DNA of 64,000 nucleotides from Lithodes maja (GCA_037953745.1 JBAKBP010007150.1:1-64000), one strand, 5' to 3'; counted from the first letter of the stretch, positions 10,440 through 21,150 are shown. The notes: a model not told the origin generated them from the letters alone. Program-made: numbers and translations.

Positions 10440-10924
10440 ATTGACACACGGGTAGCCTCCTGCTTTGGTTTGAGTAGTATTTTGCGCTTGGTGCTTGTTG
10501 GCTCGCGGTTGTAGCCCAGCGTATTGGGTCGTAAAGCAGGATTGTTGAGCGTTTGGTATAGAAGAAAATAGGCTGCCCTTATAGTGCAGCCGAAAAAAAA
10601 CATATTAAAATATAAAAATCATATAAAAACTCTTTCTTTTTGATGAAGATAATTGTATAAGTTTGTCATAGCCTATAAGGTTTGAGTAGTCCACGAACTA
10701 TCAAACGGCTGAGCTGCTGTAAGCTCGCTCTGGGAGCATGATATTGTGTCTTTTACTATTGTTGGGAGGAGTTATGAAATGTGAATTTTTTTTTTATAAG
10801 ATGTGTTTTAGTGATAAACTCAGCGTTGTTTTAGTGCCATGTGGTCGCTGGGTGTGAGGGGTTTGATGGGGTTCTGTATATCAGATTTTAGCTCAGGGTT
10901 GAGCAAGTAAAATCTTGGGGGAGG
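10440..10924 (+). other. 3' untranslated region and polypurine tract of element 2
   Basis: No frame of note. Ends in the purine tract GGGGGAGG (10917-10924) directly before the 3' LTR, the plus-strand priming site of LTR retrotransposons. AT-rich before that. Confidence 0.65.
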
Positions 10925-12766
10925 TGTGACGCATGTCGAGTATGAGCATGCTGTACAGAACGCCCAGTCAGGCCCCACCCTCGCTAGGATCGTCAGGGCA
11001 GGAACTTTGGCTGTAGTCTGTGTAGAGTTTCCTAACTCAGTTTATGTGAACCGTTGTACTATAAGTATTGTCATTATGTATTTTGTTTTCTTCTAAGTCA
11101 GCGAGTTCTATTTTGTATCATTGGTTATAAGTATTGTGTGTGGGACTTATATACAATGATGAGAGGGAGAGTTATGTAACGACAGCCAGTGAGCGCGCCG
11201 CGAGGTGTGTAGGCCTAACTCCCTCCTCCCTTCCTCCCTTCCTCCCTTTCAGCGCGTGGGAAGTTCTTTGTCGATCCCAGATTGAGAGAGTGTGTGACGT
11301 CATGATTGCCAGTGGGCGGTCCTTAGTGTTGGCGATATGCTCGCTACAGGGCCGAGTATAAAAAGAGAGGTCCTCGCCACAATTCTTCAGAACTCATCAG
11401 GCAAAGCGACCTCTCATATCCCTTGCAACTATCCATATTCTTCCGACTGATGTGAACTTTCTCTACTCTCTGAACAGCCTATCTTCTACTCTTCTCGTCC
11501 CTTTTTATCCAATGACCCCTTTGGTGCAGATTTAGTCAGCCAAAGTATTATCGCTTGAGTTCTCACGAGATAAGTGCCTGTTAGATAGCCTATTTTTGGA
11601 AGGGTTAACTAGAATAGGATTGATTGATGTTTGTTGCACTCGTATATGTATTTCCCTGTGTACTATTATTCATGTTCCTGTTTTCTGCTGGTTTAGGTAA
11701 TGCTAGACTGGGATAGGGTTCCTCGAGTTGTGATTTCCTATGAGTGCTAGGTTGGTTGAACCAGCACAATTGCAACGGAGACGTGGGAAGCCTAGGGGGT
11801 CTTTTTGATTGTGTACCGTGGGAGTTTAGCACTGTGTTGCGAGTGAGGGCTTTTGCCTGTGCCACCCAACACTGTGCTATCTCATTTGCTTGACTTTGAG
11901 AGGATCGCCAGGAGAGAACCAGATACTAGTGATCTGGATCTCTCAAGAGAGCATCCCGTCAATTACCGTAATTTGGCCGCACAGTCTTAAGGACCTCGCT
12001 AGGCTACGAGCCGCTTGCTCAGCCATTGTCTCTTAACCTTAGATATCCCAGCTAGACTTTGCTCGACCAGCAGATACAGCATAGTATTGAAGCTTCTCCT
12101 TATGTATATTATTGTTTAAGCACTATTGATTTCATGTGTGGCACGCTTAGCTACTTCAGAGATTAGTGGCCCACGAGCACAATCTTAGTAGGCTATTGCC
12201 AGTGCATTGTCGGAGTACTTCTTCTTAATGTTTGCCATATCCTATTGCTTATTCTTATAATTCTTCTTATGTCAATTTAAAGCCTTTAATTACCAGTGAG
12301 TTATTCATTAAATTGCTGTTCAAAATCCGATACTTACTTCTTATGAGTATTCGAGAAGCATCTAACTTATCAGAAGATTCCTTGCTTGATGCTCGAGGAC
12401 TATTGTTTAACGTAACGTAATAGTGCCGATCCGAAGTAGAGGGTGGAGGACTTCTTAAGTTCTTAGTTCAAGGGTGGATTACTTCGGCTTCGGCCAACAC
12501 TATTCTTTAGTGTTGTAGTACTTTCTTCTTTGTTTGATTGTTGACCAGACTAGATAACTCCCGTCTTGTTATTAGTCTGTTGTGTGAAACGCTAGTACCG
12601 AGTTCTTGTATACCCCGTTATAGCAGATAGAACTCTGGAGGGTAGTGGCATTTTTTGTTCGGCTGGCAGTACTCTGGGGTTGGGATCGTGTGTTTCCGTT
12701 GTGGCAGCGAGCCATACTCGAGTCCTGTGTAAGAGCCCTAGTGTACCCGAGTGCCCGGTCGTAACA
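10925..12766 (+). repeat. 3' LTR of element 2
   Basis: 1842 bp, same length and almost the same sequence as 4567-6408; TATA box copy at 11357-11364. Followed by ATAG, the right half of the target duplication, and then by the rest of the element 1 LTR. Confidence 0.93.
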
Positions 12767-13286
12767 ATAGTTGCAAGGGATATGAGAAGTCGCTTTGCCT
12801 GATGAGTTCTGAAGAAATGGTGGCAAGAACCTCTCTTTTTATACTCGGCCCTCTAGCGGCATATCTCAAACTACTTAAGGACCGCCCACTGGCAATCATG
12901 ACGTCATATTCTCTCTCAATCTGGGATCGACAAAGAACTTCCCACGCGCTGAAAGGGAGGAAGGGAGGAGGGAGGAGGGAATTAGGCCTATCTGCCCGCG
13001 TGGCGCACTCACTGGTCCCCGTTACGTAATATCTCTCTCTCTCTCCTCTCATCATTACATATAAGTCCCACACACAATACTTATAACTAATGATATAAAA
13101 TAGAACTCGTTGACTCAGATGAAAACAAAATACCTATTTATAATACTTATAGTACAACGGCTCACATAAACTAAGTTAGGAAACTCTACACAGACTACAG
13201 CCAAAGTTCCTGCCCTGACGATCCTAGCGAGAGTGGGGCCTGACTGGGCGTTCTGTACAGCATGCTCATACTCGACATGCGTCACA
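12767..13286 (-). repeat. 5' LTR of element 1, outer promoter-side part
   Basis: Reads on the minus strand from TGTGACGCATG (13286) to the insertion point, with the TATA box at 12836-12843. Together with 3226-4566 it makes one LTR of about 1.86 kb. It is clearly more diverged from element 2 (dozens of differences over 520 bases) than the inner part of the same LTR. Flank after 13286 is not LTR. Confidence 0.88.
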
Positions 13287-13379
13287 GGACAACAAAATAA
13301 CTTGCTCATCGTAAATTACCGGAAAATGCGTTCATGTGACACCGCGTTAAGGGGGGATTGTTCACTTTTTGGTCGATAT

Positions 13380-13690
13380 GTTTTCATATATTTGTTAGTT
13401 TTCTAGTTTCCTTAAACAAACAATAACCCCAGGACCTCCCTTCAAAAAAATTCGATAGAAAAATGTCCTGGATGAAGGCCGGTTCCTCGTAAATCACCGG
13501 AACGCTATTGCTCGCCAGGAAAAAATTGACACCTAAATGACGCGAAAATTCTTAATAGTGACAAAGTAATAGGGTGAAAGGTCTTAAAATCGACAAACTA
13601 ATGCGGCGAACTTCTTATAGTCTCAAAACTAATGGGGCTAAACATGAGAGAGAAAAGGGCCCAGAAAAACTACCCATCTCCCTTTAACTC
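13380..13690 (+). repeat. Single arm of a dispersed foldback repeat family (FB)
   Basis: Shares ordered motifs with 16425-17125 (both arms) and 17935-18250 (inverted arm): a Pro-coding-like CCTCC/CCTAG block, ATTGCTCGCCAGGAAAA, ATTGACACC, then repeats of GTCTTAAAATCG(A/C)CAAACTAATG. No coding capacity. A non-autonomous DNA-type element is likely but its ends are not defined here. Confidence 0.6.
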
Positions 13691-13704
13691 GACATTATGA
13701 GCGA

Positions 13705-13765
13705 GCCTTTCACACAGCCACACCAGATTATATCAGGCATTATCTGGTGTGGTAGTTTGAAAGGC
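13705..13765. repeat. Imperfect hairpin
   Basis: Inverted arms GCCTTTCAC / TTGAAAGGC and CCACACCAGAT / ATCTGGTGTGG around a 13-base loop. It lies where the GGCTGACCCAAAATG satellite unit begins. Confidence 0.6.
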
Positions 13766-13795
13766 TGACCCAAAATGTGAGGTAATCTATCTATC

Positions 13796-14440
13796 TATGT
13801 TAGAAGCATTGCTAAGAATGCCTCTAAAAAACTGGGACTCTTGTACAGAGTTCGAGAATTCTTCACTGACGAGCAGTTGGCCGTGATATATAAAAGTCAT
13901 GTGCGTTCTCAGATGGATTACTGTTCACCTCTGTGGGGTGGAAGTGGAGTGGTTGCATTGAGGCAGTTGGACAAAATTCAAAATAAAGCTATTAGATTAA
14001 TCAATAACCCTGCAATCACACAGGACCTTCCTACATTATCCATACGAAGAAACGTTGCATCCCTTGCATTATTCTACAGATATTTTCACAGCAATTGTTC
14101 CGAGGAACTTGCTTCAATTGTGCCGCCTCTCCACATCTTTCCCCGTAGAACTAGGGCAGCTGAGAGCGCCCATGAATTTACACTTTCTCCTCCACAATGC
14201 AGAACTTCTGCTTATCAGAATTCATTTATCCCCAGAGCTACTACTCTTTGGAATTCACTTCCCTCGAATTGCTTTCCACAAACTTACAATCTACAAATGT
14301 TTAAATCCAGTTGTTACAAACATTTTATGAATGGAGGATGCCTTTAGGCACATGGACCTTTTTGTTTTATCTGTGTTTTTCCTTCCTCCGTTCATTGTCT
14401 CTTAAAACAAAAAATAAAACAAATTTAAAAAAATCTATTG
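13796..14440 (+). pseudogene. 5'-truncated LINE: C-terminal end of a reverse transcriptase ORF
   Basis: Frame from about 13799 to the stop at 14345-14347. Reads KKLGLLYRVREFF, SQMDYCSPLWGGSG, DKIQNKAIRLI, NVASLALFYRYF and TTLWNSLPSNCFP, the typical region after the RT domain in jockey/CR1-type non-LTR elements (the WNSLP motif precedes the end). RT palm motifs are absent because the copy is 5'-truncated. Related fragments lie at 28230-28830 (RT palm with YADDC) and 45027-45575. A satellite unit stands on both sides (13764-13797 and from 14437), so the LINE inserted into the satellite. Confidence 0.8.
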
Positions 14441-15114
14441 GCTGACCTAAAATGTGAGGTAATCTATCTATCTATTGGCTGACCCAAAATGTGAGGTAAT
14501 GTATCTATCTATTGGCTGACCCAAAATGTGAGGTAATTTATCTGTCTATTGGCTCACCCAAAATGTGAGGTAATTTATCTATCTATTGGCTGACCCAAAA
14601 TGTGAGGTAATGTATTTATCTATTGGCTGACCCAAAATGTGAGGTAATTTATCTATCTATTGGCTGACCCAAAATGTGAGGTAATTTATCTATCTATTGG
14701 CTCACCCAAAATGTGAGGTAATTTATCTATCTATTGGCTGACCCAAAATGTGAGGTAATGTATCTATCTATTGGGTGACCCAAAATGTGAGGTAATTTAT
14801 CTATCTATTGCTGACCCAAAATGTGAGGTAATGTATCTATCAGCTATTGGCTGATACAAAATGTGAGGTAATTTATCTATCTATTGGCTGACCCAAAATG
14901 TGAGGTAATGTATCTATCAGCTATTGGCTGACCCAAAATGTGAGGTAATTTATCCATCTATTGGCTGACCCAAAATGTGAGGTAATGTATCTAACAGCTA
15001 TTGGCTCACCCAAAATGTGAGGTAATTTATCTATCTATTGGCTGACCCAAAATGTGAGGTAATTTATCCATCTATTGGCTCACCCAAAATGTAAGGTAAT
15101 CTTTTTATTTATCT
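14437..15114. repeat. Minisatellite, unit about 37 bp
   Basis: About 17 units of TTGGCTGACCCAAAATGTGA followed by GGTAAT(T/G)TATCTATCTA, with a few variants (GGCTCACCC, an inserted CAG). One more unit is at 13764-13797 across the LINE insertion. The unit carries a TATC tract like the simple-repeat tail of the neighbouring LINE end. Confidence 0.92.
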
Positions 15115-15445
15115 ATCTATTGCCAGACGTCATGATCGCCAAAGGGGTGGCCACGAATAATCGCCCCATGCACCTCTGTTCCTTGTCAGCCGACGCCTCT
15201 CCTCCCAACCAACACTGCTTTATCTCATATACCTCTCAAATCCATCCTTCCATCTCACTCTCGGTCTGTCTCTCCCTCTCTGTCCTTCCACTTCACTCTT
15301 GTACACTCTCTTAGTAATTCTCTCACTTGCCATACGTTCCACATAGCCGAACCAGCACATCAACTTCCACACCACACCGCTCTCGTACTTCCTTACTCCT
15401 CTGTCAATCCCTCCATGTAAATCCACATGCACTTCTCAAGTAACT
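15115..15445 (-). pseudogene. 5'-truncated LINE end (same family as 35032-36411)
   Basis: Minus-strand frame reads WFGYVERMASERITKRVY, EVEGQRGRDRPRVRWKDG, matching the C-terminal region of the RT frame at 35048-36373 (MERMESERMTKRVYESEVEG). Its 3' UTR (GTGGCCACCCCTTTGGCGAT on the minus strand) and TATC tail also match. Only the last about 100 codons survive. Confidence 0.8.
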
Positions 15446-15480
15446 CATTTCCACCCCTCTCACTCTTGATCTGTGATATA

Positions 15481-15676
15481 CAAGGTGTCAAACGAAGTCC
15501 ATTCTTTATAGTCTTTATTACTGTATATGCAAAGATGAAACTATGTTTTTTTGTTCAAATTATGCAATATGAAGTGATTAAATGGTCATAACAATTATAT
15601 TTCATGTACATGTTCTTGTATTTCTTCTCATAATCATTCAAATCTTCTAACAAAATTGCTTCGGTTTGACACCCTG
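15481..15676. mobile_element. Short MITE with CAAGGTGTC inverted ends
   Basis: 196 bp, AT-rich, non-coding. Left end CAAGGTGTCAAACGAAG; complement of the right end CAGGGTGTCAAACCGAAGC. No clear target duplication seen, so the superfamily is open. Confidence 0.55.
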
Positions 15677-15939
15677 GTGAGATAATGCAACAGGTTATTC
15701 CATGTAGTATAGTTTTTATTTTTCTGATGTAAGTGATCGAACATTTTGCGTAAGAATATGTGCGTTTTTGTTTGTGTGTGTTCTTGTTTTCTGGTGTGTT
15801 TTATGGTGTCCCTATTCTGGTTCTGTCTTGAGTCGGCAACCCCTCAAAAAAAAAAAAAAAAATAGGAAAAGTGTGGATTGGGTGTGAGTATATAGATAGA
15901 TAGATAGATAGAGAGCTTGGTGCGGAGCGACCCGAACTA

Positions 15940-16152
15940 AAGCCGGTGTCACACGAGCGCTTTTCCTCTCGACATTTATCCTCAACACTGGTCTGGCAGC
16001 TTACGAGGTAAATATGTAAAATATTTCAGTTACTTAATTCATCTACCATCCTTATAGTTTCTGATACCAGTTCAAATTATTCCAGAAATGTTGCCAGAAA
16101 AAATGTTGATTATCGAATGTTGACTATACAAGCTCTCGCGTGATACCGGCTT
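15940..16152. mobile_element. Short MITE with AAGCCGGT inverted ends
   Basis: 213 bp, non-coding. Left end AAGCCGGTGTCACACGAGCG; complement of right end AAGCCGGTATCACGCGAGAG. Target duplication not clear (TAA or TTA possible). Confidence 0.6.
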
Positions 16153-16207
16153 AAGAGAGGAAGAAGAAGAACCATTTTGTGTTACTAACCAACAATTAGT
16201 GAAGTGT

Positions 16208-16209
<2 letters not shown>

Positions 16210-16281
<72 letters not shown>
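16210..16281. repeat. (GA)n microsatellite
   Basis: About 36 uninterrupted GA units; makes a spurious Ser-Leu frame on the minus strand. Confidence 0.97.
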
Positions 16282-16283
<2 letters not shown>

Positions 16284-16424
16284 TGAACATGGCCTACAAA
16301 AACAAAATATTCAGTTTGTAATGGCAGCAAAACAAAGTACCTGTTATGTTTCAATAATATACGATACTGTTATATCTGTGATGACATAAACAAGGTGAGA
16401 AATAAGGGGAGGTTTTTAGTTGGT

Positions 16425-17125
16425 TCCATAGACCTCCATTAAACTTAATATTACTCCCTCCTAGACCCCCTTTCAAGATAATTTTGTACATTTTTCGGTA
16501 GACAAATATTCCTTTTAAATTACAGGCTCGTTATCGCTTGTCAGGAAAATATCGAAACCTGAATGGCACGAAATGTCTTATCATTGACAGAAATGAGGCG
16601 AACGTTCTTAAAATCGCCAAACTAATGGGGTGAACGTCTTAAAATCTCAAAAGCAATGGGGTTAAGCATGAGGGAAAAGGGGTTCCAGAAAAAAATCCCT
16701 CGAGTGGAAATCTCCCCTTTTATGATGACAAAAGTGTATATAATATTTATGTGATAATTGTGATGATGTGTACTACTACATATATGTGAATATAAACTAT
16801 ATATGAACAAATAAGTGTTTTAGCTGTGACTACAGTAGCCTATATGTATATACTCATAAGAACTACATATGGCGAAATATGTATAAGAGAGGAACGTAAT
16901 GAGACGCACACAAATTGGCGATTTTGAGACCTTTCGCCTTAATATTTAGACCTTTCGTGCCCTTTAGGTGTCGACTATTTTCCTGGCGAACAATAGCGAG
17001 CCTCCAATTTTAAAAGGAACCGGCCTTCGGCTGGTACATATTTCTTCCGAAAAATGTAAACATTTATCTTGAAAGAGGGTCTAGGGGGTATTTTTCTAAG
17101 CTTGGTAGAGGTCTAGCGAGGAAAC
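16425..17125. repeat. Foldback element with both arms (FB family)
   Basis: Left arm 16425-16715 and right arm 16905-17125 are inverted copies: CCTCCATTAAACTTA / TAGGTCT...; CCTAGACCCCCTTTCAAGAT versus AGGGTCTAGGGGG; GTACATTTTTCGG versus CCGAAAAATGTA; CTCGTTATCGCTTGTCAGG versus CCTGGCGAACAATAGCGAG. The spacer of about 190 bases is AT-rich. No frame of note. Confidence 0.7.
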
Positions 17126-17205
17126 TCAAAAATAAATTAATACATATATAAATATATAGACCCGCCACCAAGCACTATCCCCACAATAAGAGTATGGTAT
17201 ATTAT

Positions 17206-17877
17206 TTAGCTGGGTCCCGCTCTGGTTTAGCTGGGTCCCGCTCTGGTTTAGCTGGGTCCCGCTCTGGTTTAGCTGGGTCCCGCTCTGGTTTAGCTGGGTC
17301 CCGCTCTGGTTTAGCTGGGTCCCGCTCTGGTTTAGCTGGGTCCCGCTCTGGTTTAGCTGGGTCCCGCTCTGGTTTAGCTGGGTCCCGCTCTGGTTTAGCT
17401 GGGTCCCGCTCTGGTTTAGCTGGGTCCCGCTCTGGTTTAGCTGGGTCCCGCTCTGGTTTAGCTGGGTCCCGCTCTGGTTTAGCTGGGTCCCGCTCTGGTT
17501 TAGCTGGGTCCCGCTCTGGTTTAGCTGGGTCCCGCTCTGGTTTAGCTGGGTCCCGCTCTGGTTTAGCTGGGTCCCGCTCTGGTTTAGCTGGGTCCCGCTC
17601 TGGTTTAGCTGGGTCCCGCTCTGGTTTAGCTGGGTCCCGCTCTGGTTTAGCTGGGTCCCGCTCTGGTTTAGCTGGGTCCCGCTCTGGTTTAGCTGGGTCC
17701 CGCTCTGGTTTAGCTGGGTCCCGCTCTGGTTTAGCTGGGTCCCGCTCTGGTTTAGCTGGGTCCCGCTCTGGTTTAGCTGGGTCCCGCTCTGGTTTAGCTG
17801 GGTCCCGCTCTGGTTTAGCTGGGTCCCGCTCTGGTTTAGCTGGGTCCCGCTCTGGTTTAGCTGGGTCCCGCTCTGGT
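17206..17877. repeat. Perfect 21-bp minisatellite, 32 units
   Basis: Unit TTAGCTGGGTCCCGCTCTGG plus T, repeated 32 times without a visible mismatch. Because 21 is a multiple of three and the unit lacks stops, frames stay open on both strands (LAGSRSG and PAKPERD repeats); there is no start context, splice signal or flanking coding sequence, so I do not call a gene. Confidence 0.95.
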
Positions 17878-17934
17878 TTAGTTTTCTCGTATAACATAAA
17901 GGGAGATGGGGCGTTTTTCTAGACCCCTTTCTCC

Positions 17935-18250
17935 CTTATGTTTAGCCCCATTTGTTTTGAGATTATAAGACGTTCGCCCAATTAGTTTGTCAATTATAAG
18001 ACCTTTCACCACATTTATTTGTCAATATCAGGACCTTTCGTGCCATTTCGGTGTCGATATTTGACTGGCGAGCAATAGCGAGCCTGAAACTTTTGGAGGA
18101 ACCCGCCTTCGGCCGAGACATTTTTATACCAAAATATTTACAATTATATCTTGAAGATTTGTGTAGGGGGTGATTTGTGTAGGGGGTGATTTGTGTAGGG
18201 GGTGATTTTCTTATGATTGATGGAGGTCTAGCGAGGAAACTAAAACAAAA
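17935..18250 (-). repeat. Single inverted arm of the FB family
   Basis: Contains TTTAGCCCCATTTGTTTTGAG, TATTTGACTGGCGAGCAATA, CGCCTTCGGC and ends in GATGGAGGTCTAGCGAGGAAACT, the same order as the right arm at 16905-17125. Internally it has a short triplication of GATTTGTGTAGGGGGT. Confidence 0.65.
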
Positions 18251-18305
18251 CAAAACAATAACTAAGTTTATAAACCGACCAAAAATAAAGACCCTATCCC
18301 CTTAA

Positions 18306-18790
18306 CCCTTAACTGACGGCACCCGGCTATAGTCGAGTGAAATAAATATGGACTATGTGGCGGGGCCCGGCTATTGTCGAGTGCAATTTTGAGCACATAA
18401 TGTGCTCTGAGAGAGAGCGGAGCGGTGGGAGGAGCGTAGATTACCACCTGACCGCTCGCCACGGCCGCCGTGGAGCTACTGAGATTTATTGCACCGTCCC
18501 CCACCCTCTCTCAATCGCTACACGCTACACACGTAATAATGTAAGAAAATGAACGTATTTTAGTGATTTTGCCCTTCGGTTGCACGATTGTTGCAAGACA
18601 ACCAGTGATCGTAGAAGGATGGTTCGGGTGTCATTGGAAAGCTCAATTTACGGCCTTTCAGGGATACATACTTGTATTACGCTCTGGGTCTTGTTGATGC
18701 ATGAAAAAGAGCACGGAAACAACCCCATTTATGGTAAAAACCCCCGCTGGGCGGTACATAGAAATTACCGCCTAGGCCGCTCGTAAGGTG
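18306..18790. mobile_element. Possible TTAA-flanked non-autonomous element
   Basis: TTAA stands at 18302-18305 and 18791-18794. Left end CCCTTAACTGACGGC and complement of the right end CACCTTACGAGCGGC are loosely alike. TTAA duplications with C-rich ends suggest a piggyBac-type origin. No coding sequence. Confidence 0.4.
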
Positions 18791-18795
18791 TTAAG

Positions 18796-19112
18796 GGAGC
18801 CCAACTCGCTTTTTTCTCTTTCTCTCCCTATCTCTTTGGTTTGTATCCATTTGGCCTCATTCAGCCTACTGTTTTAAGATGTGTACCCCCATCCAGGCGT
18901 CAATATTTTCCTGGCGAGCGGTAGCGAGCCAGCATATGCTGGCATTTTTTGATAGAAAAATGTCTCCAGCGAAGTCGGATTTCTCCATACAATGCTGGCA
19001 CGCTATCGCTCGCCAGAAAGAAATCGACACCTGGATGGGGATAAACGTCTTAAAACAGTTGGCTGAATGGATACAAGCCAGGGAAAGAGAAAAAGGAGAG
19101 AGAGATTAAAAA
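18796..19112. repeat. Palindromic repeat, about 150-bp arms
   Basis: Left arm (TTTGTATCCATTTGGCCTCA, GATGTGTACCCCCATCCAGG, TCCTGGCGAGCGGTAGCGAG) is inverted in the right arm (CGCTATCGCTCGCCAG, CACCTGGATGGGGATAAACG, GGCTGAATGGATACAAG). Centre near 18975. It shares the GGCGAGCNNTAGCGAG core with the FB family. Confidence 0.7.
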
Positions 19113-19133
19113 AAAGACGGTGACCCCCCTTAA

Positions 19134-19737
19134 CCCGGGAACTGCGGGAAGACTCTTAAGAGTTCCCCCGGCGGACTGTGGGAAGACTCTTAAGAGTCAG
19201 AAAAGAAAAAAATCAACTTTAAACATCGAAAAAAAAAAAAAAAAAAAAAAAAAAGGCCCCTGGGCCATGCAACATATCACTCCTCTACCTCCCCTCCTTC
19301 CCCACTTTCCTCCCCTCCTTCAGTTATCACCTATTTTCCCTGTTATTCCCTTATTCTGAGGTATATTTTCGTGCTAACATTAGCGAGTTGCAAGCAGGGC
19401 TTTGACATCACTGTTAGCAAGCGAGTGCAAGAGAGAGAGAGAGAGTATCGATTGACTGTGTCTCAGTGGCCTTGGGGGACATTGGCGGGAAAGCAGGTTG
19501 CCTCACCCATACATTATATAACTCGCGGCCTGCATCTCCGATTTTGACCATCCAAACGCTGTTTTCACTCGTTTTATTGTTGTTTCAGGTTAATACCTTT
19601 ATAATCAACCCATAACAGGTGCGTATGGATAAGTATTAATGCTATATATGGTAAAATGAATATTTTAGTGATGGAAACAGCTCAAATACGTCAGCACAGG
19701 CAGAGGTGTCTAATTACCCCCATGCGCACTTGTTAGG
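19134..19737 (-). mobile_element. TTAA-targeting MITE, copy A
   Basis: Inverted relative of copies at 24010, 24550 and 26259. Flanked by TTAA at 19130-19133 and 19738-19741. Imperfect inverted ends: one is CCTAACAAGTGCGCATGGG, the other CCCGGGAACTGCGGGAAG. Internal marks: an A-run, GGCCCCTGGGCCATGCAA, a GA tract near 19430, and CAGCGTTTGGATGG on the minus strand. No coding sequence. Confidence 0.8.
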
Positions 19738-19859
19738 TTAAGTATCTACATCTACTGTATACAAATACACATCACGAATAGCAACAACCACAAATAAATA
19801 AATACACAAATAAATATTTATCATAGATATCTCTTGGCCTGAATGGCCCTCTCACAAAA

Positions 19860-20125
19860 AAGAAATAAAAAAATATTGGTGTATAACAAAATATATAAAT
19901 AACTAGAGAGGCACTTGGGAGAGCGTGTACTTCCGCTGACGCTGATTGGAGGTATGCGCTCCACCAATTGCCTCCAAAATGTAATATCTTTTTCCTTGCT
20001 GCATATCCTATCTGCCAACCAAAATGGGTGAACATCGGTTCATAACTTTTGAGATATCATATATACAGACAAACAGACTAATGGAGGCAAAATCCTAACC
20101 TCTTTTCATTTGTTGGCGGAGGTAA
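19860..20125 (-). repeat. Fragment of a dispersed repeat with CCTCCGCC-type motif
   Basis: On the minus strand it runs from TACCTCCGCCAACAAATGAA through a GTCTGTTTGTCTG tract to TTTGGAGGCAATTGGTGGAG. From memory, this kind of sequence is common as LINE-tail debris in invertebrate genomes; I cannot name the family. Confidence 0.4.
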
Positions 20126-20212
20126 GCATAAATAAATGCACACAATAATCATCCACATATTGTCAGCACTAAACCTGCCGTAATGGCTCAAGACAATCAA
20201 TAAAACGATCTC

Positions 20213-20748
20213 TTAGGCCCCTTTTAGACGCATCGACTTTTCGTTGTCTGCCGGTTACGGTACGGCGCTGTGCAGTCCAGAGAGTGAGCCGTTGTGTAGA
20301 TGACTTTTTTCGTTTAAGTCACAGTTGACTGAGAGTCGTCCCTGCCCGTTAAGGGCCTAACACACTGGAGTCCCGACCTTTCCAGACTTTAATAGTACCG
20401 AGTGTTTCACAAAGTCTGGTGCAAAGTTCTGCAACACCTTCAGCTTGATGATGTATTTTACATCTTTTTCTGGTTACTATTAGATGATTTTCATTAACCT
20501 GGTCCCCTACAATTGGTCCGGATCTAGAATTCCGTAAAATCGGCCAAGGATGGTGCAACAACGTGTTGACAAAGTCCTGAGTGTGACAGAGGCTTTAGTA
20601 CATTAAATGCATTTAAACGCGGCGCAGTGTCGGATTGAAATGGGCGCCGTGTGTATATGACATTTTACCATGGCCAATAGCACGCATAACCACCCATGTG
20701 GTGTATACGTCGGACGGCGAAAAGTCAATGCGTCTGGAAGGGGCCTAA
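20213..20748. mobile_element. MITE with about 40-bp TTAGGCCCC inverted ends
   Basis: 536 bp, non-coding. Left end TTAGGCCCCTTTTAGACGCA then TCGACTTTTCG; complement of right end TTAGGCCCCTTCCAGACGCA then TTGACTTTTCG. If the outer TTA/TAA is target sequence, this fits a PIF/Harbinger-type element, but that is inference. Confidence 0.75.
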
Positions 20749-21150
20749 CCTAACCTATCCTATCCTATCCTAGCCTAATGTAATGTAACCTAGCCTAACC
20801 TATCCTATCCTAGCCTAGCCTAATGTAATGTAACTTAGCCTAACCTATCCTATCCTATCCTAGCCTAATGTAATGTAACCTAGCCTAACCTATCCTATCC
20901 TAGCCTAATGTAATGTAACCTAACCAAACTTATCCTATATTAACCTAGCCTAACCTATCCAAACTTAGCTTAATGTAAACTAACCTAACCTAACCTATCC
21001 AAACCAAGCCTAATGTAACGTAACCGAACCTAACTTAACCTTGCCTAATGTAACCTAACCTAACCTATCCTAACCTTGCTTAATGTAAACTAACCGAACC
21101 TAACCTAACCTAACCTAATGTAACGTAACCTAACCTAACCTATCCTAACA
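20749..21150. repeat. Interstitial telomere-like CCTAA/TTAGG repeats
   Basis: About 400 bp of CCTAACC with variants (CCTATCC, CCTAGCC, CCTAATGTAATGTAA). TTAGG is the usual arthropod telomere unit. Smaller patches are at 27022-27050, 45595-45627, 22410-22440 and 23160-23200. Degenerate, so an old internal array rather than a chromosome end. Confidence 0.85.

Larger units (their letters stand above)
4567..12766 (+). mobile_element. Gmr1-like LTR retrotransposon, element 2, complete with both LTRs
   Basis: Bounded by two 1842-bp direct LTRs that start TGTGACGCATG and end GGTCGTAACA, with a TGG primer-binding site after the left one and a purine tract GGGGGAGG before the right one. ATAG precedes the left LTR (4563-4566) and follows the right one (12767-12770): a 4-bp target duplication. 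Removing the element rejoins an LTR of element 1, so element 2 jumped into its own relative in opposite orientation. I noticed only two base differences between the LTRs (near 5148/11507 and 6295/12651), so the insertion is recent. The internal frame lacks integrase and most of RT, so the copy is non-autonomous. Confidence 0.93.

Noticed and set aside
3166..12826. Short frames repeated in the LTRs (for example 62, 75, 84 and 86 codons)
   Set aside because: They recur because the LTR recurs, on mixed strands and broken at LTR edges; no protein features.
17194..17922. 242-codon and 231-codon frames of LAGSRSG / PAKPERD repeats
   Set aside because: Pure by-product of a 21-bp tandem repeat with no stop in either strand; no start context or flanking coding sequence.
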